A stretch of DNA of 64,000 nt from positions 2,666,001 to 2,730,000 of the forward strand of contig NZ_CP118610.1 in NCBI RefSeq assembly GCF_028993555.1, written 5' to 3'. The DNA comes from Ensifer adhaerens. Its GTDB lineage: Bacteria > Pseudomonadota > Alphaproteobacteria > Rhizobiales > Rhizobiaceae. Positions 8,180 through 17,091 of this stretch are shown here, in pieces; position 1 is the stretch's first letter; each line of letters opens with the position of its first letter. A program made the position numbers and the translations under genes. The notes under the pieces were generated by a model. The model saw only the letters and a list, made by a program, of their open reading frames with translations. It had not been told where the DNA came from and made no database searches.

Positions 8180-8362
8180 CGCGGCGAGGCCGCCAGCCTT
8201 CGGCGCCACGCTTTCTTTTAGGAGGCGCCAAGGTCGCTGCAACGCAGCTCCTTAAATTCGCCGCTGACCAGGCGCAGACTTCCAGTCTGCAAGCAAGTCG
8301 CGCACCTCGGCCGCATTTCCGCGGCTTGAGGACAGCGATCCGCTCGTACCGGAGGAGCAGCC

Positions 8363-8575
8363 ATGGAGAAAACCCATGTCCGCGAACTGGCGGACGAATA
8401 TGTGCGTCTCGGCGGTCACCGTCGTGTCGTCATAGACGACAACGAGACATCGGTCAGAAGCTGGGAGGAAGAACCGCCGGAAGCCGAAAGCTTCTGGCGG
8501 AATGAAGTGGAAACACTTCCACTGGCAACACAGCGTGAAGTTCAGCTGATGTTGCGCACGATCAATCGGCTCTAG
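8363..8575 (+). CDS. Small acidic hypothetical protein
   Basis: A 70-residue protein with a strong ribosome site (GGAGGAG seven bases before the ATG), which is the main support for it. The sequence is charged and helical, with RELADEYVRLGGHRRVVIDDNETSVRSW and a Trp/Glu-rich middle. It has no cysteines, signal peptide or membrane segment. I do not recognise the family. It converges with apt. Confidence 0.6.
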   Translation: MEKTHVRELADEYVRLGGHRRVVIDDNETSVRSWEEEPPEAESFWRNEVETLPLATQREVQLMLRTINRL

Positions 8576-8629
8576 GGCGGAGACGAGAAAGGGGCGCAGC
8601 TTTCGCCCATACTCCACTCTGGTCCTTGA

Positions 8630-9172
8630 TCAATGGCCTTCGAATTCGATCAGCGTGCGGACGTTGACGCCAAGCGCTTCGAGCTTCTTGCGTCCGCCGA
8701 GTTCGGGGAGATCGATGACGAAGCAGGCGGCGACGATATCGGCGCCCATCTGCTTCAGAAGCTTGGTGGCCGCTTCCGCCGTACCGCCGGTCGCAATCAG
8801 GTCGTCGACGAGGATCACCTTCTCACCCGGCTTGATCGCGTCCTTGTGCATCTCCATCTCGTCGACGCCGTATTCCAGGCTGTAGGCGATACGCACGGTG
8901 TCGTGCGGGAGCTTGCCCTTCTTGCGGATCGGCACGAAGCCGGAAGACAGCTGGTGCGCGATCGCGCCACCGAGGATGAAACCGCGCGCTTCGATGCCGG
9001 CGATCTTGTCGATCTTCGTGCCCGCATAGGGATGCACCAGCTCATCGATCGCGCGACGGAATGCGCGCGGATTGCCGAGCAGCGTGGTGATATCGCGAAA
9101 CATCACACCCGGCTTCGGATAATCAGGAATGTTCCGGATGGCGGAGATCAGTTCCGATTGAACGGTGGTCAT
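8630..9172 (-). CDS. apt: Adenine phosphoribosyltransferase
   Basis: Salvages adenine to AMP using PRPP. The 180-residue protein opens with the APT pattern [21 protein letters not shown], has [13 protein letters not shown] in the middle, and the PRPP-binding loop [13 protein letters not shown] at about residues 117-129. The start MTTVQSEL matches family length; the 16 extra upstream codons are not conserved in character. A GC hairpin (GGGCG/CGCCC) just past the stop at about 8591-8608 could act as its terminator. The end of the window carries adenine deaminase, another adenine-consuming enzyme. Confidence 0.95.
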   Translation of the reverse strand: MTTVQSELISAIRNIPDYPKPGVMFRDITTLLGNPRAFRRAIDELVHPYAGTKIDKIAGIEARGFILGGAIAHQLSSGFVPIRKKGKLPHDTVRIAYSLEYGVDEMEMHKDAIKPGEKVILVDDLIATGGTAEAATKLLKQMGADIVAACFVIDLPELGGRKKLEALGVNVRTLIEFEGH

Positions 9173-9366
9173 GGGCAAAAGGCCTTTGCGTCTCTTGTTA
9201 CCGCAAACCCATAACACCATCGGCCCCGTTGTCTATAACGGTTTCTTCTCGCATCGGCGGCGGGAACAATTGGCCCCCCCTGGGGGTTGATGCTACTCTA
9301 ATCGCGCGGTCGCCCGACCGGCACGCCGCGCTCTCGCATCAAGCTTTAGACAGGGAAGGAAGCACC

Positions 9367-9552
9367 ATGCGCCTGTTTGAATGCGGTTCCCTCGTCCCGG
9401 GTTGCGAATGGCACACACGCGCCGACAACGATGCCGAAATCGTTCGCCGCGTCGTCGAGCACATGCGCGAAACGCACGGCGAGACGGTCATTCGCGAAAA
9501 CATGATCGATAACATAAAGGCCCGGATCACCGACGAGTCCAAGGCGGCTTAA
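9367..9552 (+). CDS. DUF1059 family small protein
   Basis: A 61-residue cytoplasmic protein of the DUF1059 type: a short start MRLFECGSLVPGC, the C..C..W..R pattern, then EIVRRVVEHMRETHGE in the position of the family helix. The ribosome site AGGAAGGA precedes the ATG at 9367. The stop lies in the first of several near-identical 3' modules, described separately. Function unknown. Confidence 0.85.
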   Translation: MRLFECGSLVPGCEWHTRADNDAEIVRRVVEHMRETHGETVIRENMIDNIKARITDESKAA

Positions 9553-9640
9553 GCCGTCCCCATGGCGGCCTAAGCCATCCTCAAGGCGGCGTAGCCGTCC
9601 GGCCAAGAAGCGTTTGCGGACGAGGCGGCGTAGCCGTGCG
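9541..9640 (+). repeat. Tandem duplications of a gene 3' end with its stop codon
   Basis: Four near-identical units of 18-19 bases begin at 9541, 9562, 9583 and 9622. Each has a core close to AAGGCGGCNTAAGCCGTCC, and each reads as x-Ala-Ala-stop in the frame of the DUF1059 gene. Offsets of 21, 21 and 39 bases keep the frame. Inner parts such as GGCTTAAGCC are palindromic. Confidence 0.6.
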
Positions 9641-9641
9641 A

Positions 9642-10901
9642 TCAGCCCGGCTGCACCATGGCTTCGAGCCGGGCGACGAGATTTGCCCGGTCGAGATTGA
9701 AGTTGCGTTCGATCCAGAGGTTTTCCAGTTCGCCGAGGATCTCCCCCACTCTCGGGCCGGCCGGAACGCCGGCCTTCAGCACGTCTCCGCCATTCAGCGG
9801 GAAGCTCGGCCGCTTCCAGGCCTCGGCGCGCGCCAGCAGCCGGCGCAGTGCCGCGGTCTCGGACAAAAGCGCCGGGTCGCCTTCCGACTTGCGCCGCGCC
9901 GTTGCCAGCGCCAGCTGCAGCTGGACGACGATCCCCTCCACACCATGACGATAGAGCAACCGGTCGAAGGCCGTATCGACGGTGGTCGCCGGGACCGCCG
10001 GCGCCTTGGCCCAGCGGCTGAAATAGGCGGCTTCCGCCTTCGACAGACGCAGACGCTCCGCCATCGCCTCGAGCCGCTCTTCGTCCGGCGGCACGATCGC
10101 CGCCAGGCGCAGAAGCGGATCCGGTGCCCAGCCAAAGGCCCGCTCGGCGGTTACGATATCCGGGATCGCATCGATGCCCCATTTTTCCGATTCCGGCAAG
10201 ATCTCGGTCAGCACACCGGCCTGGCGCATCCACAGCAGCGCCCGGCCCGGATCGGCGGCGGAAAACAGTTTCTTCGTTTCGGCCCAGACCCGTTCGGCCG
10301 AAAGCGTCTGAAGTTTCGAGCGCGCTTTGGCGCAGGCGCGTAAGCCATCGGCATCCGGCCGGCCGTTGCCGTAGTGGGCAAAGAAGCGGAAGAAACGCAG
10401 GATGCGCAGATAGTCCTCGGCCACCCGCTCAGAGGCATCGCCGATGAAGCGCAGCGTACGCGTCTCGATGTCCGACAGCCCGCCGACATCGTCGAACACC
10501 TCGCCGCGGTCGTTAGCGTAGAGTGCGTTGATGGTGAAATCCCGCCGTTCGGCATCCGCCTTCCAGTCGGTACCGAAGGCGACTTCCGCACGGCGCCCAT
10601 CGGTCGAAACGTCACGGCGGAGCGTTGTCACCTCGTAAGGCGTCCCGTCGATGACGAGTGTCACCGTGCCGTGGTCGATGCCTGTCGGCACCACCTTGAT
10701 GCCCGCCGCCTTCGCGCGCTCGGACACTTCCTCCGGACGCCAGGTGGTCGCCATGTCGATGTCGCCGGCCGGCAGCCCCATCAGGCTGTTACGCACCGCG
10801 CCGCCGACGACCCGGACCTCGCCGCCCTCGACATTCAGGACCTCGAAAACGCGGCGGAGAGAGGGCGATGAAAACCAGCCTTCGCCGGCAACGGAAGTCA
10901 T
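9642..10901 (-). CDS. cca: CCA tRNA nucleotidyltransferase / poly(A) polymerase family
   Basis: Class II nucleotidyltransferase that adds or repairs the tRNA 3' CCA. The 419-residue protein has the active-site block RVVGGAVRNSLMGLPAGDIDMATT near residues 30-53, with the DxD metal ligands, then RRDFTINALY and the RNA-binding segment EDYLRILRFFRFFAHYG. The C-terminal half is helical. Its start overlaps the stop of the upstream NUDIX gene by four bases, so it is the last gene of a three-gene operon (DUF1285, NUDIX, cca). The CCA-adding role is favoured over poly(A) polymerase by family; this is not proven here. Confidence 0.92.
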   Translation of the reverse strand: MTSVAGEGWFSSPSLRRVFEVLNVEGGEVRVVGGAVRNSLMGLPAGDIDMATTWRPEEVSERAKAAGIKVVPTGIDHGTVTLVIDGTPYEVTTLRRDVSTDGRRAEVAFGTDWKADAERRDFTINALYANDRGEVFDDVGGLSDIETRTLRFIGDASERVAEDYLRILRFFRFFAHYGNGRPDADGLRACAKARSKLQTLSAERVWAETKKLFSAADPGRALLWMRQAGVLTEILPESEKWGIDAIPDIVTAERAFGWAPDPLLRLAAIVPPDEERLEAMAERLRLSKAEAAYFSRWAKAPAVPATTVDTAFDRLLYRHGVEGIVVQLQLALATARRKSEGDPALLSETAALRRLLARAEAWKRPSFPLNGGDVLKAGVPAGPRVGEILGELENLWIERNFNLDRANLVARLEAMVQPG

Positions 10902-11530
10902 GCATAGAGCCTTTCATAGAGCATGCGGAGAATACCGGCGGTGATACCCCAGATATTATGGTCACCATAGGGCATTCGGTAGAAATGCCGTTCCTCGCCC
11001 TGCCAATGCCCACGACCGCGGGCGTGATTGCTCGGGTTCATGAGGAAGGACAGCGGCACCTCGAAGACGCTTTCGACCTCGTCCGGATTGGCCATCAGCT
11101 CAAAGCCGGGCTTCACCACAGCCAGCACCGGGGTAATGCGAAAACCGGACATCGCCATGTAGTGCGGCAGCCGGCCTATGGTTTCGACGAAACGCGGATC
11201 GAGACCGATCTCCTCCTGCGCTTCGCGCAGTGCCGCCACTTCGACGGACCGGTCCTCGGGATCGACAGCCCCGCCGGGAAAGGCGACCTGGCCGGAATGC
11301 TTGCGCAGGCTCGCCGTGCGCTGGGTGAGGATGACGCTCGCATCATCGCCATCGTCGACGACGGGCACGAGGACTGCGGCATCCTTCAGATGCAGCGTCT
11401 CCAGATAGGGCACGATGCCCGGATTGAGCAGGAAGTCGCCATGGTCGCGCCACGAGGTTTCCACCGGCCCACCCATCTGGGTCAGCGCACGTCGACGGAA
11501 CTCGTCAGCGGAGAAGAGATGCCGGTTCAT
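10898..11530 (-). CDS. NUDIX hydrolase, CoA pyrophosphatase (NudL-like)
   Basis: A 210-residue Nudix enzyme. The NudL/UPF0035 signature LTQRTASLRKHSGQVAFPGG precedes a full Nudix box, GGAVDPEDRSVEVAALRE followed by AQEEIGL, with the metal-binding Glu residues intact. Such proteins cleave CoA and its derivatives to phosphopantetheine and 3',5'-ADP. It overlaps both neighbours by four bases (ATGA junctions), giving tight translational coupling with DUF1285 and cca. Confidence 0.9.
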   Translation of the reverse strand: MNRHLFSADEFRRRALTQMGGPVETSWRDHGDFLLNPGIVPYLETLHLKDAAVLVPVVDDGDDASVILTQRTASLRKHSGQVAFPGGAVDPEDRSVEVAALREAQEEIGLDPRFVETIGRLPHYMAMSGFRITPVLAVVKPGFELMANPDEVESVFEVPLSFLMNPSNHARGRGHWQGEERHFYRMPYGDHNIWGITAGILRMLYERLYA

Positions 11531-12150
11531 CGCGACAGCGCTTCCAGCTCTGCCACCGGCATGATCGGGAAGACGGCACCGGCGGAGCGCACGCAGAACA
11601 TCTCGGTGCCATCGACTTGAAGCGTCTCTCCGAGTTCGACGATGTCATACATGACCGGCCGCGACACCAGCGCCTCCAGGCGCCCGCGCACATGCAGATA
11701 GGGCTTCAATTCCCGGTTCTCGCCATGGATGACGAAACGCAGCGGATGCTCCGGTCCGGCTTCGACCACATCGCCGACATTGGTGCGGAATGTCAGCACC
11801 TGCCCCTCGTCCCCTTGCGTCACACTCATCTCGACGGCGACGAAGGGTGCATCGACGATGCGGATGCCGACCTTTTCCACAGGAGTCACAAGATAGGTGC
11901 GCCCGTCCTCGTCCTTGCGCAAGACGGTGGAAAACAGCCTGACCAGGGGCTGCCGGCCGATCGGCGTGCCCAGATAGAACCAGGTGCCGTCGGCGCGGAT
12001 CTCCATGTCGATGTCGCCGCAGAATGGCGGATTCCAACGGTCCACCGGCGGCAGGCCGCGCACCTTTTCGCCAGTCTGCCCCGCAGCGCGCGCGATCAGT
12101 GCCGCCAGTCCGGCGGCATCGCCGGTTTGCTGAATTTCGGCTTCTGCCAT
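11527..12150 (-). CDS. DUF1285 domain protein
   Basis: A 207-residue soluble protein of the DUF1285 family. The family core is visible: PPVDRWNPPFCGDIDMEIRADGTWFYLGTPIGRQPLVRLFSTVLRKDEDGRTYLVTPVEKVGI, followed by an all-beta C-terminal half. No catalytic residues are known for the family. It is the first gene of the DUF1285-NUDIX-cca operon and is divergent from moxR, with 171 bases between them. Function unknown. Confidence 0.88.
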   Translation of the reverse strand: MAEAEIQQTGDAAGLAALIARAAGQTGEKVRGLPPVDRWNPPFCGDIDMEIRADGTWFYLGTPIGRQPLVRLFSTVLRKDEDGRTYLVTPVEKVGIRIVDAPFVAVEMSVTQGDEGQVLTFRTNVGDVVEAGPEHPLRFVIHGENRELKPYLHVRGRLEALVSRPVMYDIVELGETLQVDGTEMFCVRSAGAVFPIMPVAELEALSR

Positions 12151-12321
12151 TGTTCCGTCCCGTTTGACCCCGATTTTCAGATCGAGACCTTTGATATCTC
12201 ACGAGATAGTGCGTCGGCGCCGACTTGTCAGCCGTCCGGCAGGGTCTAAATTGGAATTTGGCAACTGAAATCCCGGTATAGGGCGATTCGGTTTAACAAC
12301 GGGCGACCGGGGAGTACGACC

Positions 12322-13335
12322 ATGACTGTGATGAAGGGCGCGGCCGAGGCGATCGACGAGAAGGCGATTGTCGCAGCCGCCGAAAGCGCACTCGGTGAAA
12401 TCGCCCGGGTGCGCGCCGAAGTCGGCAAGGTCATCTTCGGCCAGGAAAGCGTGGTCGAGCAGACCCTGCTCGCCGTGCTCTCCGGCGGCCACGCCCTGCT
12501 CGTCGGCGTTCCCGGTCTAGCCAAGACGAAGCTCGTAGCGACGCTCGGCACCGTGCTCGGGCTTAATTCCAGTCGCGTGCAGTTCACGCCGGACCTGATG
12601 CCCTCAGACATCCTCGGCTCCGAAGTCATGGACCAGGATTCGGCCGGCCATCGCTCGTTCCGCTTCATTCCCGGCCCGATCTTTACGCAATTGCTGATGG
12701 CCGACGAAATCAACCGCGCTTCGCCGCGCACGCAATCGGCGCTGCTGCAGGCGATGCAGGAGTATCACATCACCGTGGCAGGTGCGCGCAAGGACCTGCC
12801 GGCGCCCTTCCACGTGCTTGCCACCCAGAACCCGCTGGAGCAGGAAGGCACATACCCCCTGCCCGAGGCTCAGCTCGACCGCTTCCTGATGCAGGTCGAT
12901 GTCGGCTATCCCGATTTTGCCGCCGAGCGGCAGATCCTGCTTGAGACCACAGGCGTCAGCGAAGCGACCGCCCACCCGGTCATCGATGCCGCACGGCTGC
13001 AGCAGATCCAGAGCCTCATCCGCCAGATGCCGGTCGGCGAAAAGGTGGTCGATGCGATCCTGTCGCTGGTGCGCTCCGCCCGTCCGGGCAACGGCAATGC
13101 CGCGACCGACAAGAATGTCGCCTGGGGCCCCGGGCCCCGCGCCGGCCAGGCGCTGATGCTCTGCGCTCGCGCTCGCGCGCTCTATGACGGCCGCCTGGCT
13201 CCATCGATCGATGACATCCTGGCGCTTGCCGAGCCCGTGCTTCAGCACCGCATGGCGCTCACCTTCGCTGCCCGCGCCGAAGGCATGACCGTGCGCGACG
13301 TCATCGCCGATCTGGTGAAACAGGCCAGAGGCTGA
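12322..13335 (+). CDS. MoxR family AAA+ ATPase
   Basis: A 337-residue chaperone-type AAA+ ATPase. Walker A is GVPGLAKTKL (about residues 62-71), with Ala in place of the usual Gly before Lys, as in MoxR proteins. Walker B is LLMADEINRASPRTQSALLQAMQE, sensor 1 is VLATQNPLEQEGTYPLPEAQLDRF, and the lid domain follows. Known MoxR proteins help mature or regulate partner VWA/DUF58 proteins. It leads an operon with DUF58, BatA/DUF4159 and membrane proteins (gaps of 3, -4 and 10 bases), which fits that pattern. GGAG seven bases before the ATG sets the start. Confidence 0.93.
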   Translation: MTVMKGAAEAIDEKAIVAAAESALGEIARVRAEVGKVIFGQESVVEQTLLAVLSGGHALLVGVPGLAKTKLVATLGTVLGLNSSRVQFTPDLMPSDILGSEVMDQDSAGHRSFRFIPGPIFTQLLMADEINRASPRTQSALLQAMQEYHITVAGARKDLPAPFHVLATQNPLEQEGTYPLPEAQLDRFLMQVDVGYPDFAAERQILLETTGVSEATAHPVIDAARLQQIQSLIRQMPVGEKVVDAILSLVRSARPGNGNAATDKNVAWGPGPRAGQALMLCARARALYDGRLAPSIDDILALAEPVLQHRMALTFAARAEGMTVRDVIADLVKQARG

Positions 13336-13338
13336 CGA

Positions 13339-14259
13339 ATGGCCACCGTCGGGCACATAGTCTCGCGTACTCCCGCTGGTGAAGTGCTTTCACGCGCGCA
13401 GCAGCGCGCCATGCTCGTTCCCGACTGCCTGGTCGAAGCGCGACGGATCGCCAACACCGTGATCTCCGGCTGGCATGGCCGGCGCAAGCGCGGCATCGGC
13501 GAAAATTTCTGGCAGTTCCGGCCCTATAGCGACGGCGAAAGCATGTCGCGCATCGACTGGCGCCGCTCGGCCCGCGACGACCACACCTATGTCCGCGACC
13601 GCGAATGGGAAGCAGCGCACACCATCTGGCTATGGGCGGATCTTTCCCCGTCGATGATGTACAAGTCGAAGCTCGGCGCCGTCTCCAAGGAAAGCCGCGC
13701 GCTGGTGCTGATGCTGGCGCTCGCCGAAATTCTCGCGCGCTCCGGCGAACGCATCGGTTGCCCCGGCATCATGGAGCCGATCTCGGCTCGCAACGCCGCC
13801 GAACGGCTGGCGACGGCAATCATGCTGAGCCCGCTTGCAGAGGGCCTCCCCGATACCGGGATGATCCGCAGCGCCAGCGATCTCGTGCTGATTGGCGATT
13901 TTCTCGACCCGGCGGAAAGGATCATGGACCGCCTCGGTCCGCTGGCACGACGGGGGTTGCGTGGCCACGTGGTCGAAATCGCCGACCCCGCAGAAGAGGT
14001 GTTTCCCTATAGCGGCCGGACCGAGTTCACCGATCCGGAGACCGGCGAGAAGCTGACGGCCGGCCGCGCCGAAGTTCTGCGCGAGGACTATCAGCGCGCC
14101 TATGTCAGCCGCCGTGACAGTCTGGGCGTAACCCTCCGCCACCTCGGCTGGACCTTCACCCCGCATAGAACCGACCGGCCCGCCTCCGAGGCGCTCGTCG
14201 CCGTGCACACCTATCTTTCCGGCATGCCCGGACGCGCGACGCACGGGGGCCAGCTATGA
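13339..14259 (+). CDS. DUF58 domain protein
   Basis: A 306-residue protein whose central part carries the DUF58 signature: RRKRGIGENFWQFRPYSDGESMSRIDWRRSARDDHTYVRDREWE (about residues 48-92). A VWA-like fold follows (LWADLSPSM), whose metal-site DxSxS motif is intact as DLSPS. No transmembrane segment is seen, so it is probably a cytoplasmic VWA-type partner of the upstream MoxR ATPase. It starts three bases after moxR and overlaps the following gene by four. Confidence 0.9.
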   Translation: MATVGHIVSRTPAGEVLSRAQQRAMLVPDCLVEARRIANTVISGWHGRRKRGIGENFWQFRPYSDGESMSRIDWRRSARDDHTYVRDREWEAAHTIWLWADLSPSMMYKSKLGAVSKESRALVLMLALAEILARSGERIGCPGIMEPISARNAAERLATAIMLSPLAEGLPDTGMIRSASDLVLIGDFLDPAERIMDRLGPLARRGLRGHVVEIADPAEEVFPYSGRTEFTDPETGEKLTAGRAEVLREDYQRAYVSRRDSLGVTLRHLGWTFTPHRTDRPASEALVAVHTYLSGMPGRATHGGQL

Positions 14260-17081
14260 GCGGCTTGCCCTTCCTCTTTACCAATCCCGCCATCCTCGCC
14301 GCGCTGGTGGCCCTGCCGGTCATCTGGTGGCTGCTGCGCATGACGCCGCCACGACCTGCGGCCGAAGTCTTCCCGCCGCTGCGCATCCTGGCGTCCGTCA
14401 TGAAGCGCGAGGAAACCCCGGCGCAAAGCCCCTGGTGGCTGACGCTGCTGCGCATGCTGATGGCCGCCGCGGTGATCCTGGCGATTGCCGATCCGGTGTT
14501 CAACCCGCGACAGAACACGCTTTCTCCCGCTGGCCCGCTGGCGCTCGTCATCGACAACAGCTGGGCGACGGTCTCCGACTGGGATCGGCGGGTCGAAGCC
14601 GCCAATGCGCTTATCGACGATGCGGAGGCGAAGGACCTGCCGGTATCGATCGTCTTCACCACCGACCGGCAGCACGATGCGACCCCGGCTTCCGCTGCCA
14701 GTGCGCGCGATCGCCTCGCTGCGGCGCAGCCGCAACCGCTACCAGCCGTGCGCGATCAAGCGCTCGCCGCCATGAAAGCAGCCCTCTCGGGCACGCCCCC
14801 CGGCACGCTTGCCTTCCTCAGTGATGGTATCGAGGCCGGGGACGGTCAGACGATGCGTCAGGTCACGGAGATTGGCGCTGCCAACGTCCGCCGGATCGAA
14901 GGCAATGCAGAAAGCGCCATCGCGCTCACATCCGCGACCAATGAAAACGAGGGCATGCGGGTCACGGCGTCGCGTTTGCCGCTTGGCGAACCGCGTGCCT
15001 ATTACGTCTTTGCCCGCGACGCGCGCGGCACAGCCATTGCCGAAGGCGAACTCCGCTTCGGTGCAGGCGCCACGACGGCGAATGCTCTGCTGAAAGCCCC
15101 CTTCGAACTGCGCAACGACTTCGCACGTCTGACGATCGAGGGCCAGGCGACGGCCGGCGGTATCCACCTGCTCGACGATGGCAATCGCCGTCGTCGCGTG
15201 GCGCTGCTGAGCGGCGAGGTTCACCAGTCGCAGCCGCTGCTTTCGCCGCTCTATTACATCAAGCGGGCGCTAGAACCGCATGCCGACCTGATCGAGCCGC
15301 GGGAGGAAGCAATCGGCAAGGCGATTGCCGAGCTTCTCGCTCAAAATCCGTCGATCCTTGTCATGGCCGACGTCGGCCGGTTGCCGGACGAAAGCTATCC
15401 GCTGGTCACGCGCTGGCTGGAAAATGGCGGCATGCTCGTTCGCTTTGCCGGCCCGAGACTAGCGGGTGCGCCTGCCGACGATCCGCTCGTGCCTGTCGTG
15501 CTCAGGCAGGGCGAACGGTCTCTCGACGGCGCCCTCTCCTGGTCAGAGCCGCAGCCGCTTGCCGACTATCCGTCGTCCAGCCCCTTTGCCGGCCTCGAGC
15601 ATCCGCGCGATGTCCTCGTCAAACGCCAGGTGCTGGCGCAGCCGACACCGGACCTGGCCGAACGGACCTGGGCCAACCTCGCCGACGGCACGCCGCTGGT
15701 CACGACAGCCGAACGCGGGCGGGGACGCATCGTGCTTTTCCACGTGAGCGCCGATCCGGGTTGGTCGAACCTGCCGATTTCAGGCTCCTTCGTCGACATG
15801 CTGCGCAGGTCCATTCAGCTTTCACGTGCCGGCGGCATTGCTGGCGACCAGACAAACAAGGCGCAGACCCTGCCACCCTATCGCCTGGTAAACGCCCGGG
15901 GAGAGCTGACCACGGAGACGGGCAGCGCCCGGCCGCTTGAAATCACCCCCGGAGTGGCGCCAACCGTTTCCGCAGACACACCGCCTGGCCTCTATGGCTC
16001 GGAAGAGGGTTTCGTTGCCAACAATCTTCTCCCCGACGGCGGCAGCCTCGCTCCGATCAGAGGCAATCTCGTCAGTGAACGCGCGGAAGGGCTGGAAGGC
16101 GTGCGCCCGTTCTCGATCCGGCCATATCTCTTCGGGCTTGCACTGATGCTTTTCCTGATCGACACGTTGATCGTGCTTTACATGGCGGGCGGCCTCACAG
16201 GATTGCGCCGCCGCACTGCCGGTGGCGCCGCCGCGGCAGCCGTGATTGCAACCCTTGGCCTCGCCACGCTTGGTGTTACTGCACTGGCACCCACGATTGT
16301 TCACGCGCAGGATAGTCAGCCCAGCGACGAAGAGACATTGCAACGCCTCGACACGACCCACCTTGCCTATGTCATCACCGGCGAGGCCGAGGTCGATCGA
16401 TTGTCGGAACAGGGCCTGCTCGGTCTCAGCAACTACCTGACCTATCGCACAGCCCTGGAACCGGGGGCGCCTGTCGGCGTCGATCTGGAACAGGACGAGC
16501 TGGCGTTCTATCCGATTATCTATTGGCCGGTTTCGGCCACGGCGCCGATGCCGAGCAGCAGGGTGATGAGCCGGATCGACGCCTATATGCGCAACGGTGG
16601 GACCGTCCTCTTCGACACGCGCGACCAGTTTTCATCACTCACGCCTTCGGCGGCAGGTGACAGCCCCAATGTGCAGCGCCTTCAGGAAATGCTGAACGGC
16701 CTCGACATTCCACCGCTGGAACCGGTGCCCTCCGACCACGTGCTGACAAAGGCCTTCTACCTGCTTTCGAATTTTCCTGGCCGTTATTCCGAGAGCCAGT
16801 TGTGGGTGGAAGCCGCCCCCAATGATGCCGCGGAACAGAGCAACCGGCCGGTACGCGGCGGCGACGGCGTCACGCCGATCATGATCACCGGCAACGACTT
16901 CGCCGGCGCCTGGGCTGTGGACGCCAACGGCGCGCCGCTTCTGCCGACGGTGCCGCCGGACGAAATGCAGCGCGAATATGCCTATCGGGCGGGCGTCAAC
17001 ATCATGATGTACATGCTGACCGGCAACTACAAGTCCGATCAGGTTCATGTGCCGGACCTCCTCCAGAGGCTTGGGCAGTGA
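14256..17081 (+). CDS. BatA N-terminal / DUF4159 membrane protein
   Basis: A 941-residue multidomain protein. Residues 1-80 match the aerotolerance-regulator (BatA) N-terminus, with two membrane segments (LAALVALPVIWWLL and LMAAAVILAIADPVF). A VWA-like region follows, with a degenerate metal motif DNSWAT near residue 105. A third and a fourth membrane segment lie near 630-670, and the second of these ends in a signal-like AxA (IVHAQD). The last 240 residues form a DUF4159 domain (THLAYVITG...NGGTVLFDTRDQFSS), probably periplasmic. It may be a fusion of proteins that are separate elsewhere. Envelope stress or assembly is a family-level guess. Confidence 0.88.
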   Translation: MSGLPFLFTNPAILAALVALPVIWWLLRMTPPRPAAEVFPPLRILASVMKREETPAQSPWWLTLLRMLMAAAVILAIADPVFNPRQNTLSPAGPLALVIDNSWATVSDWDRRVEAANALIDDAEAKDLPVSIVFTTDRQHDATPASAASARDRLAAAQPQPLPAVRDQALAAMKAALSGTPPGTLAFLSDGIEAGDGQTMRQVTEIGAANVRRIEGNAESAIALTSATNENEGMRVTASRLPLGEPRAYYVFARDARGTAIAEGELRFGAGATTANALLKAPFELRNDFARLTIEGQATAGGIHLLDDGNRRRRVALLSGEVHQSQPLLSPLYYIKRALEPHADLIEPREEAIGKAIAELLAQNPSILVMADVGRLPDESYPLVTRWLENGGMLVRFAGPRLAGAPADDPLVPVVLRQGERSLDGALSWSEPQPLADYPSSSPFAGLEHPRDVLVKRQVLAQPTPDLAERTWANLADGTPLVTTAERGRGRIVLFHVSADPGWSNLPISGSFVDMLRRSIQLSRAGGIAGDQTNKAQTLPPYRLVNARGELTTETGSARPLEITPGVAPTVSADTPPGLYGSEEGFVANNLLPDGGSLAPIRGNLVSERAEGLEGVRPFSIRPYLFGLALMLFLIDTLIVLYMAGGLTGLRRRTAGGAAAAAVIATLGLATLGVTALAPTIVHAQDSQPSDEETLQRLDTTHLAYVITGEAEVDRLSEQGLLGLSNYLTYRTALEPGAPVGVDLEQDELAFYPIIYWPVSATAPMPSSRVMSRIDAYMRNGGTVLFDTRDQFSSLTPSAAGDSPNVQRLQEMLNGLDIPPLEPVPSDHVLTKAFYLLSNFPGRYSESQLWVEAAPNDAAEQSNRPVRGGDGVTPIMITGNDFAGAWAVDANGAPLLPTVPPDEMQREYAYRAGVNIMMYMLTGNYKSDQVHVPDLLQRLGQ

Positions 17082-17091
17082 GGGCTGATCG

